Shown here: one piece after another, positions 1-6,275 of the stretch | Position numbering within the stretch: position 1 is the stretch's first letter | Layout: each line of letters opens with the position of its first letter | Assembly (NCBI GenBank): GCA_902797565.1 | Contig: CADBTO010000201.1 | Location: 1-9,850, forward strand | Origin: an uncultured Lachnospiraceae bacterium | Lineage (GTDB): Bacteria; Bacillota; Clostridia; Lachnospirales; Lachnospiraceae | DNA length: 9,850 nt | Reading direction: 5' to 3' | Translations under genes and position numbers: made by a program | Notes under the pieces: generated by a model | What the model saw: the letters and a program-made list of their open reading frames with translations, nothing else | What the model was told of the DNA's origin: nothing | Databases searched by the model: none

Positions 1-1579
1 AGAAGTATCCGTGGCAGGTCCGGGCTTTTTGAACCTGCGGATCAAGCCGGAGGTTCTGGCGGAATATGCGGCAGGGATGCTCGCGGATTCTGATCCGCAG
101 ACCGGGCGGCTGGGTGTGGAGCCGGTAGAGGCACCGCAGACGATTATGATAGATTACGGCGGGCCAAACGTGGCAAAGCCTTTGCATGTTGGGCATCTGC
201 GTTCTGCCGTGATCGGCGAAGCGATCAAGCGGATTGCACGCTTTATGGGAAATACCGTGATCGGCGATATCCATTTGGGAGACTGGGGTACGCAGATGGG
301 CCTGATTATCGCGGAACTTGCGCTCCGCCAGCCGGATCTGCCATACTTTGATCCGGATTATTCAGGAGAGTATCCCAAGGAGCCGCCATTTACAATCCAG
401 GAACTGGAAGAAATCTATCCGACGGCAAGTGCGAAGTCCAAAGAAGATGAAGCATTCCGGAAGCTGGCGCTTTCAGCAACCCAGGAGATGCAATCCGGAC
501 GGCGTGGTTATCAGGCTCTCCTGTCGCATATTCTTTCGGTATCCGTTACGGATCTGAAGAAAAACTATGAGCGTCTGGACGTTTCGTTCGACCTTTGGAA
601 AGGCGAATCCGACAGCGAACCGTATATTGCACCGATGGTAGACAAAATGAAGGCAGACGGTTATGCTTATGAAAGTGAAGGGGCGCTTGTAGTTGATGTG
701 GCAGAGGAAACAGATACGAAGCAGATACCGCCATGTATGATCCTGAAATCCGATGGCGCAGCACTGTATGATACGACAGATCTTGCCACATTAGTCTGGC
801 GGATGCAAGACTATCATCCGGACAAGGTCATGTATGTGGTGGACAAGCGGCAGGAACTGCATTTTGTCCAGGTATTCCGCTGCGCGAAGAAAACCGGGAT
901 CGTCCCTCAGGATGTGGATCTGGAATTTATCGGCTTTGGTACGATGAACGGAAAGGACGGGCATCCGTTCAAAACCCGTGAGGGCGGTGTGATGCGTCTC
1001 TCCAGCCTGCTGGATGACATCAGCGGGAAAATGTTTGAAAAGATCCGTGCAAATGGAAACGGCCAGATGGATGAAACGCAGGCACGGGAAACCGCAGAGA
1101 CGGTCGGGCTTTCTGCTGTGAAATACGGGGATCTTTCAAACCAGCCCGGCAAGGATTATATCTTTGACGTAGATCGATTTATTTCGTTTGAAGGGAACAC
1201 AGGGCCCTATATATTGTATACGATTGTCCGGATTAAGTCAATCTTGAAGAAGTATGAGGCGGCTGGCGGCAGTCTGGCAGAACTGGATGGGAATGCGATA
1301 CTTCCAGCAGCATCGGACAGCGAAAAAGATCTGGTACTGGGGCTGTCAAAATTTGCGGGAGCAGTCCGCGGCGCGTTTGAGGAGAGTGCGCCGAACCGCC
1401 TCTGTGCATATATTTATGAGTTGTCCAATGCTTTGAATCATTTCTATCATGAAACAAAAATCCTTGCACAGGAGGATGAAGCAAGGAAGAAGAGTTTCCT
1501 TGCAGAGCTGCTGCTGACCCGGCGTGTGCTTGAAAAAGCGATTGAGCTGCTTGGCTTCTCTGCGCCGGACAAGATGTGA
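1..1579 (+). CDS. argS: Arginyl-tRNA synthetase, 5'-truncated by window edge
   Basis: Class I aminoacyl-tRNA synthetase that charges tRNA-Arg with arginine in the cytoplasm. The reading frame is open from base 2, so the true start lies upstream and the first part of the N-terminal additional domain is missing. The GTG at 11 falls inside the conserved VAGPGF segment and is not a start. About 525 codons are visible, against roughly 560-600 for a full enzyme. The HIGH-type motif reads HVGH (185-196), preceded by GGPNVAKPL. The second signature region reads GTMNGKDGHPFKTREGG (about 941-991), close to the E. coli-type ArgRS form, which has no strict KMSK. The C-terminal DALR anticodon-binding domain runs to an ending of the usual kind (LLGFSAPDKM). 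The next gene starts 26 nt after the stop and no terminator hairpin is visible, so readthrough is plausible. Any leader or T-box would be outside the window. Confidence 0.97.
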   Translation, partial: EVSVAGPGFLNLRIKPEVLAEYAAGMLADSDPQTGRLGVEPVEAPQTIMIDYGGPNVAKPLHVGHLRSAVIGEAIKRIARFMGNTVIGDIHLGDWGTQMGLIIAELALRQPDLPYFDPDYSGEYPKEPPFTIQELEEIYPTASAKSKEDEAFRKLALSATQEMQSGRRGYQALLSHILSVSVTDLKKNYERLDVSFDLWKGESDSEPYIAPMVDKMKADGYAYESEGALVVDVAEETDTKQIPPCMILKSDGAALYDTTDLATLVWRMQDYHPDKVMYVVDKRQELHFVQVFRCAKKTGIVPQDVDLEFIGFGTMNGKDGHPFKTREGGVMRLSSLLDDISGKMFEKIRANGNGQMDETQARETAETVGLSAVKYGDLSNQPGKDYIFDVDRFISFEGNTGPYILYTIVRIKSILKKYEAAGGSLAELDGNAILPAASDSEKDLVLGLSKFAGAVRGAFEESAPNRLCAYIYELSNALNHFYHETKILAQEDEARKKSFLAELLLTRRVLEKAIELLGFSAPDKM

Positions 1580-1591
1580 AAGGATCTATGT

Positions 1592-1597
1592 AGGAGG
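1592..1597 (+). promoter_or_regulatory. Ribosome binding site of the His-rich CobW-like gene
   Basis: AGGAGG lies 8 nt upstream of the ATG at 1606, a near-ideal Shine-Dalgarno sequence. It sits in the only 26 nt between argS and this gene, which leaves no obvious room for a separate promoter or a metal-responsive operator. Confidence 0.85.
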
Positions 1598-1605
1598 ATT
1601 TTATT

Positions 1606-2979
1606 ATGACAAAAATTGATATTTTTTCCGGGTTTTTAGGAGCCGGAAAAACGACCTTGATCAAGAAATTGATTGACCAGGCATTTTCCGGAGAGAAGAT
1701 TGTCCTGATCGAAAATGAGTTCGGGGAGGTTGGGATTGACGGCGGTTTCCTCAAGGATGCAGGGATTGAGATCACAGAAATGAACTCCGGATGCATCTGC
1801 TGTACGCTGGTCGGGGATTTCGCGAAGAGCATGCGTGAGGTCATGGAACGGTTTGCGCCGGATCGAATTCTGATCGAGCCTTCCGGGGTGGGCAAGCTGT
1901 CCGATGTGATGGCATCCGTGATTGATATGGAAAAAGAAGCAGATGTGAAGCTGAATGCACTTGTGACCGTTGTCAACGCAAAGAAGGCAAGGAAGCAGAT
2001 GAAGGCATTCGGTGAGTTTTTCAACAACCAGATCGAGCATGCCACGACCCTCGTCCTGTCCCGGACTTCTGAGATTGACACGGCGAAGGTGGAAGAGGCG
2101 GTCGAGCTGATCAAGGGGCTCAACCAGAAGGCGGCGCTGATTACCACGCCCTGGGAAGAGATTGACGGCAAAAAGATTCTTGCTGCGATGGAAGGGCAGG
2201 ACAATCTGGAAATGAAGACGCTGGCGGAGCTTCACCACAAGGCGGACGCTGAGGCACATGAGCACGAGCACCATCATGGTCATGGAGACCACGATCATCA
2301 TGATCACGACCACGACCATCACGATCATGATCACGATGACCACGACGGCCACGATCACGACCACGGCCACGGAGATCATGATCACGACGATCACGATCAC
2401 GATCACGACGGCCACGAAGGTCATGACCACGGGGATCACGACCACGACGATCATGATCACGAAGACCATGATCACGATCACGGAGATCATGACCATGACC
2501 ATGGGGATCACGATCACGAAGGCCACGATCATGGCCACGACCACGGGGATCATGACCACGAAGGTCACGGCCACGATCATCACGATCATGACCACGAAGG
2601 TCACGATCACGGCCATGACCACGGGGATCACGACCACGAAGGCCACGATCATCATGATCATGAAGGCCACGGCCATGGTCATCACCATCACCACCACCAT
2701 GCGGATGAGATTTTCGATACCTGGGGTATTGAAACACCGCATATTTTTGAGAAGGAGACCATCGAGGCTGCACTGAAGGCGTTTTCAGAAACCGAGGAAT
2801 ACGGGTATGTCATCCGTTCCAAAGGTATGGTACCGTCCAAGGACGGGAGCTGGATCTACTTTGACCTGGTGGAGGGCGACTATGAGCTGCGCAGCGGGGA
2901 GCCGGATTATACCGGACGTCTGGTTGTCATCGGCACCGGGCTGCAGGAGGAGAAGATAAAGGAGATATTTGGGCTTTGA
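1606..2979 (+). CDS. G3E/COG0523 CobW-like GTPase, putative zinc metallochaperone with giant His-rich insert
   Basis: A 457-residue P-loop GTPase of the G3E family, whose COG0523 members insert or deliver metals, often zinc. Seen: Walker A GFLGAGKTT (residues 9-17), ENEFGE (36-41), the metal-binding CxCC motif C63-I-C65-C66, and EPSG (91-94). The position where NKxD guanine-specificity residues are expected reads SRTS (152-155). Residues 218-365 consist only of His, Asp, Gly and Glu, with 71 His in 148. A CobW_C-type domain follows (about 370-457, ending VVIGTGLQEEKIKEIF). Without the insert the protein would be about 309 residues, an ordinary length for the family. His-rich loops between the GTPase and C-terminal domains are known in COG0523 proteins, but this one is very long. 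The stop overlaps the start of a second G3E gene, so the two are probably co-translated. Zinc is inferred from family knowledge; nickel or cobalt cannot be excluded. Confidence 0.93.
   Translation: MTKIDIFSGFLGAGKTTLIKKLIDQAFSGEKIVLIENEFGEVGIDGGFLKDAGIEITEMNSGCICCTLVGDFAKSMREVMERFAPDRILIEPSGVGKLSDVMASVIDMEKEADVKLNALVTVVNAKKARKQMKAFGEFFNNQIEHATTLVLSRTSEIDTAKVEEAVELIKGLNQKAALITTPWEEIDGKKILAAMEGQDNLEMKTLAELHHKADAEAHEHEHHHGHGDHDHHDHDHDHHDHDHDDHDGHDHDHGHGDHDHDDHDHDHDGHEGHDHGDHDHDDHDHEDHDHDHGDHDHDHGDHDHEGHDHGHDHGDHDHEGHGHDHHDHDHEGHDHGHDHGDHDHEGHDHHDHEGHGHGHHHHHHHADEIFDTWGIETPHIFEKETIEAALKAFSETEEYGYVIRSKGMVPSKDGSWIYFDLVEGDYELRSGEPDYTGRLVVIGTGLQEEKIKEIFGL
2257..2700 (+). repeat. In-frame His/Asp/Gly/Glu low-complexity repeat tract
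   Basis: This is 148 codons drawn only from CAY, GAY, GGN and GAR, encoding HD, HDH, GDHDH and EGHDH-like units and ending in seven consecutive His. A 21-residue unit occurs twice, identical in protein, at residues 301-321 (2506-2568) and 327-347 (2584-2646), a 26-residue period. The two copies differ at seven synonymous third positions. The tract lies wholly inside the CobW-like gene and is expected to act as a flexible metal-binding or metal-buffering loop (inference). Confidence 0.95.
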
Positions 2980-3947
2980 ATCAGAATCAGGAAAATGAGA
3001 TCCCGGTATATGTCTTTTTCGGGTTTATGGATGGGGGCAAGACGACCCTGATCAAAGAGACTTTGCTGAAGAACGGCTTTGCGGCGGAGTTGTCCCGTGT
3101 GCTGCTTATCGTCTGCGAGGATGGCGAGGAAGAATATGATGCAAAGCAGCTGGAAAAGCAGGGGATCTTTGTAGAGTGGATCGAGAAGAAAGAGGATTTC
3201 ACGGAGGCGCATCTGTCGGAACTTTCGGACAAACATCATCCGCAGGCCGTATTCATTGAGTATAACGGTACCTGGGAAGTGGCGCCGCTGTATGAAATGG
3301 AAGGGCCGAAGGACTGGACGATTGTCCAGTCCCTTGCAAGCGTGGACGGCAGCACGTTTGAATCCTATATGCAGAATATGGGAGTCATGATGAAGGAGCA
3401 GCTGTTCAAGGCGGAGGTCATCATTATCAACCGCTGTACCGAAAAGACGCCCAAGGCAAAATTCCGGGCAAACATCAAATCTTTCAACCGTCCGGCACAA
3501 ATTGTCTATGAACGGGTGGATGGTTCTGTGGACAATACAGAAGACGAACTCCCGTTCGATCTGTCCCAGCCGGAACTGGAGATCACGGACGCAGATTATG
3601 CGCTGTGGTTTATGGATTGTATGGATCATCCGAAGAAGTATGATGGAAAAATTGTACACTTCCTGGGGCTTGTATACAATCCAAAAGAAGGGAAGGGCAG
3701 GCTTTCCGGAAATACCTTCGTTCCGGGCAGGTTTGCCATGACTTGCTGTGTGGAGGACATCCAGTTCCTGGGTATGAAATGCAAATACCCGAAGTCCTCG
3801 GAAATGCAGCACAAAAGCTGGATTGACCTGCGGGCAAAGGTTAAAAATGAATTTGCCATTGAATACCGTGGCAAAGGGCCGGTGCTTTATCCGGTCGAGA
3901 TTAAGCCGGGGAAGAAGCCGGAAGATGAGTTGGTTTATTTTTCGTGA
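2976..3947 (+). CDS. CobW-like P-loop GTPase fused to a DUF1980/TIGR03943-like C-terminal domain
   Basis: A 323-residue protein starting at a TTG whose last two bases are part of the upstream stop (TTGA, 4-nt overlap). AAGGAG at 2959-2964 lies 11 nt upstream of the TTG, which supports this start and translational coupling. The N-terminal half is G3E-like: Walker A GFMDGGKTTL (residues 16-25), VFIEYNGTW where EPSG is expected, and NRCT (152-155) where NKxD is expected. There is no CxCC motif. The C-terminal part (about 210-323) has YDGKIVHFLGLVYNP, then NTFVPGRFAMTCCVED with the pair C257-C258, then C269. This resembles the C-terminal half of DUF1980/TIGR03943 (YcgQ-type) proteins, which accompany YcgR-type permeases. 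No permease gene is in the window. A partner role to the His-rich GTPase in metal handling is inferred; substrate and partner are unknown. Confidence 0.82.
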   Translation: MNQNQENEIPVYVFFGFMDGGKTTLIKETLLKNGFAAELSRVLLIVCEDGEEEYDAKQLEKQGIFVEWIEKKEDFTEAHLSELSDKHHPQAVFIEYNGTWEVAPLYEMEGPKDWTIVQSLASVDGSTFESYMQNMGVMMKEQLFKAEVIIINRCTEKTPKAKFRANIKSFNRPAQIVYERVDGSVDNTEDELPFDLSQPELEITDADYALWFMDCMDHPKKYDGKIVHFLGLVYNPKEGKGRLSGNTFVPGRFAMTCCVEDIQFLGMKCKYPKSSEMQHKSWIDLRAKVKNEFAIEYRGKGPVLYPVEIKPGKKPEDELVYFS

Positions 3948-3953
3948 GCGATT

Positions 3954-3960
3954 AAAGGAG
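3954..3960 (+). promoter_or_regulatory. Ribosome binding site deciding the nfnA start
   Basis: AAAGGAG lies 10 nt before the ATG at 3971. It is only 4 nt before an in-frame TTG at 3965, too close for efficient initiation. The ATG is therefore preferred, giving MYEIVRKEEL as the N-terminus, which is typical of this family. Confidence 0.8.
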
Positions 3961-3970
3961 TTTTTTGGAT

Positions 3971-4882
3971 ATGTATGAAATTGTAAGAAAGGAGGAGCTT
4001 GCAGCGAACATCTATCTGATGGACGTGGTGGCTCCCCGGGTGACGCATTCGTGTCTGCCTGGACAGTTTATTATTGCGAAAGACGGAGAGGACGGGGAAC
4101 GTGTCCCTCTGACGATCTGTGATTATGACAGGGAGAAACAGACGGTCACGATCGTTGTGCAGGAAATCGGCGCATCGACCGGAAAGATGCACGCGCTTTC
4201 TGTTGGGGATTCCTTCACGGATTTCGTGGGACCGCTGGGGTTGCCTTCGGATCTTTGCCTGGAGAAGAACCTGGATGATGTCAAGAAGAAGAAGATCGTC
4301 TTCATTGCCGGGGGGCTGGGCGCAGCACCGGTGTATCCGCAGGTGAAGTGGCTGCATGAGCATGGCGTCGAGGTCGATGTCATTATGGGTTCGCGTACAA
4401 AAGACCTGCTCTTCTATATGGATGAGATGAAGGCTGTTGCGAAAAATGTCTATATCTGTACGGATGATGGAAGCTTCGGTTTTGAAGGTATGGGGACGAA
4501 CCAGCTGCAGGCACTTTATGATCAGGGGATCACATATGACCACTGTGTGGCAATCGGGCCGATGATCATGATGAAGTTCGTCTGCAAGCTGACCAAAGAA
4601 CTGGGATTGCATACGATTGTTTCGATGAACCCGATCATGGTGGATGGTACCGGGATGTGCGGTGCATGCCGCCTGATTGTGGACGGGAAGGTGAAGTTTG
4701 CCTGCGTGGACGGGCCGGAGTTTGACGGGCATCTTGTGGACTTTGATCTTGCCATGTCCCGAATGGCGCAGTACAAGACAGAAGAAGGCAGGAAAAAACT
4801 TGCGTTTGAAGAAGGGGAGACGCATCATGGTGGATGCGGGCAATGTGCAGATGCAGATCAGGGGAAAGGAGGTGCGCAGTAA
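3971..4882 (+). CDS. nfnA: NADH-dependent reduced ferredoxin:NADP+ oxidoreductase subunit A
   Basis: Small subunit (303 aa) of the cytoplasmic electron-bifurcating transhydrogenase NfnAB. It belongs to the ferredoxin-NADP+ reductase/dihydroorotate dehydrogenase electron-transfer subunit family and binds FAD, NAD(H) and one [2Fe-2S] cluster. Seen: the FAD-binding segment GQFIIAKDG followed by ERVPLTIC, the nucleotide-binding glycine-rich segment IAGGLGAAPVYPQV, and the cluster region VDGTGMCGACR with C230, C233 and C245 (FACVDGP). D225 precedes these, consistent with the unusual one-Asp, three-Cys ligation known for NfnA. The C-terminal tail carries HHGGCGQC (residues 285-292), an extra Cys pair and two His outside the core fold. 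The stop shares one base with the nfnB start. A sulfide dehydrogenase or glutamate synthase-associated subunit is the alternative label, but the paired neighbour favours Nfn. Confidence 0.92.
   Translation: MYEIVRKEELAANIYLMDVVAPRVTHSCLPGQFIIAKDGEDGERVPLTICDYDREKQTVTIVVQEIGASTGKMHALSVGDSFTDFVGPLGLPSDLCLEKNLDDVKKKKIVFIAGGLGAAPVYPQVKWLHEHGVEVDVIMGSRTKDLLFYMDEMKAVAKNVYICTDDGSFGFEGMGTNQLQALYDQGITYDHCVAIGPMIMMKFVCKLTKELGLHTIVSMNPIMVDGTGMCGACRLIVDGKVKFACVDGPEFDGHLVDFDLAMSRMAQYKTEEGRKKLAFEEGETHHGGCGQCADADQGKGGAQ
4865..4873 (+). promoter_or_regulatory. Ribosome binding site deciding the nfnB start
   Basis: AAAGGAGGT lies inside the last codons of nfnA, 8 nt before the ATG at 4882. It rules out the in-frame upstream ATG at 4834 as the start and indicates translational coupling of nfnA and nfnB. 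Confidence 0.85.
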
Positions 4883-6267
4883 TGGCAGATATGACAAAGC
4901 GCATTCCGATCAGCGAGCAGGATCCGGCAGTACGCGCTAAAAATTTTGATGAGGTATGTCTTGGGTATACAAAAGAAGAAGCAGTGGAAGAGGCGAAGCG
5001 CTGCCTGAACTGCAAGAACCCGCGCTGTGTGGGTGGCTGTCCGGTATCGATCAATATCCCGGCGTTCATCCAGGAAGTGGCGGCAGAAAACTTTGAGAAA
5101 GCCTATGAGATCATCAGTGAATCGAGCGCGCTGCCTGCGGTCTGCGGCAGGGTCTGCCCGCAGGAGAGCCAGTGCGAGGGCGTCTGTGTCCGCGGCATCA
5201 AGGGAGAGGCGGTTGCGATCGGAAAGCTGGAGCGGTTCGTTGCGGACTGGGCGCGCGAAAATGGCATCAAGCCCCATAGTGACATCCCGAAGAACGGGCA
5301 CAAGGTGGCTGTCATCGGTTCCGGGCCGGCAGGGCTGACCTGTGCCGGGGATCTGGCGCGGCTGGGTTATGATGTAACGATCTTCGAGGCACTCCACAAA
5401 ACAGGCGGCGTTTTGGTCTACGGCATACCGGAATTCCGTTTGCCTAAAGATGAAGTTGTAGCAAAAGAAGTGGAAAATGTCAAGGGGCTTGGCGTAAAGA
5501 TCGAGACCAATGTCATTATCGGGAAATCCATTACGATTGATGAACTGATGGAAGAAGAAGGCTTCGAGGCAATCTTCATCGGTTCCGGCGCGGGGCTTCC
5601 GAAGTTTATGGGCATCCCCGGCGAGCAGCTTTCCGGTGTCTTTTCTGCGAATGAGTTCCTGACCCGGAACAATCTGATGAAGGCATTCAAGGATGCGGAT
5701 ACGCCGATTTCCAGGGGAAAGAAGGTCGTAGTTGTTGGCGGCGGAAACGTTGCGATGGATGCAGCCAGGACGGCGCTCCGTCTTGGAGCCGAGGTGCACA
5801 TTGTTTATCGCCGCAGTGAAAAGGAACTGCCTGCGCGGGTGGAGGAAGTCCACCATGCGAAAGAGGAAGGGATCATTTTTGACCTGCTGCAGAATCCGGT
5901 GGAGATCCTTTCAGATGATAAGGGCTGGGTCCGCGGCATCCGGATCATCAAAATGGAATTGGGCGAACCGGACGAATCGGGCCGCCGCAGGCCGGTAGAG
6001 GTTCCCGGCAGCGAATACGAGATCGCGTGCGATACGGTGATTATGTCCCTGGGGACATCCCCGAACCCGTTGATTTCTTCGACAACGGACGGGTTGGATG
6101 TGAACCGCCGCGGATGCATCGTTGCGAAAGAGGAAAACGGAGAGACATCGAAGGCAGCAGTGTTTGCCGGCGGTGATGCTGTGACCGGTGCCGCGACTGT
6201 CATCCTTGCGATGGGTGCCGGGAAAGCTGCCGCGAAGGGAATCCATGAATATTTCCAGGGGAAATAA
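4882..6267 (+). CDS. nfnB: NADPH-dependent reduced ferredoxin:NAD+ oxidoreductase subunit B (GltA-type)
   Basis: Large subunit (461 aa) of NfnAB, homologous to the glutamate synthase small subunit. It holds the bifurcating FAD, the NADP(H) site and two [4Fe-4S] clusters. The complex couples exergonic electron flow among NADH, reduced ferredoxin and NADP+. Seen: N-terminal cluster cysteines C41, C44, C49, C53 (CLNCKNPRCVGGCP) and C88, C92, C98, C102 (CGRVCPQESQCEGVC); the FAD dinucleotide fold VAVIGSGPAGL (142-152); and the NADPH fold VVVVGGGNVAMDAAR (282-296) followed by VYRRSEKELPAR. The C-terminus has FAGGDAVTGAATVILAMGAG, the usual second FAD contact. Length matches the family. Automated annotation often calls such proteins 'glutamate synthase (NADPH), homotetrameric'; the adjacent nfnA and lack of a large glutamate synthase subunit favour Nfn. 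Confidence 0.93.
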   Translation: MADMTKRIPISEQDPAVRAKNFDEVCLGYTKEEAVEEAKRCLNCKNPRCVGGCPVSINIPAFIQEVAAENFEKAYEIISESSALPAVCGRVCPQESQCEGVCVRGIKGEAVAIGKLERFVADWARENGIKPHSDIPKNGHKVAVIGSGPAGLTCAGDLARLGYDVTIFEALHKTGGVLVYGIPEFRLPKDEVVAKEVENVKGLGVKIETNVIIGKSITIDELMEEEGFEAIFIGSGAGLPKFMGIPGEQLSGVFSANEFLTRNNLMKAFKDADTPISRGKKVVVVGGGNVAMDAARTALRLGAEVHIVYRRSEKELPARVEEVHHAKEEGIIFDLLQNPVEILSDDKGWVRGIRIIKMELGEPDESGRRRPVEVPGSEYEIACDTVIMSLGTSPNPLISSTTDGLDVNRRGCIVAKEENGETSKAAVFAGGDAVTGAATVILAMGAGKAAAKGIHEYFQGK

Positions 6268-6275
6268 GTATCAGG

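Noticed and set aside
1580..1605. Zur-like or other metal-responsive operator before the GTPase pair
   Set aside because: Only 26 nt are available, largely taken by the ribosome binding site, and no palindrome is visible; control may act further upstream, outside the window.
1233..2204. 323-codon minus-strand open frame spanning the argS end and the GTPase start
   Set aside because: It crosses two well-supported plus-strand genes and has low-complexity Ser-rich content typical of antisense frames.
2257..2700. Possible CRISPR or satellite array
   Set aside because: There is no constant repeat with unique spacers; the repetition is in frame, irregular and protein-driven.
1636..2742. Long minus-strand open frame (368 codons) with a Val/Ile/Met-rich stretch resembling membrane segments
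   Set aside because: It is the antisense shadow of the His/Asp tract: CAY and GAY codons read backwards give Val, Ile and Met. It overlaps a clear GTPase and has no family features.
2141..2773. Minus-strand Arg/Asp/His-rich open frame
   Set aside because: Another shadow of the same low-complexity tract.
2258..2776. Plus-strand Thr/Ile/Met-rich open frame
   Set aside because: A frame-shifted reading of the His-rich tract, with no independent support.
4834..4881. N-terminal extension of nfnB from ATG 4834
   Set aside because: The strong ribosome binding site at 4865-4873 lies downstream of that ATG, and the extension is Cys/Arg-rich overlap with nfnA coding sequence.
4858..5856. 332-codon minus-strand open frame
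   Set aside because: It is antisense to nfnB, whose cofactor motifs are unambiguous.
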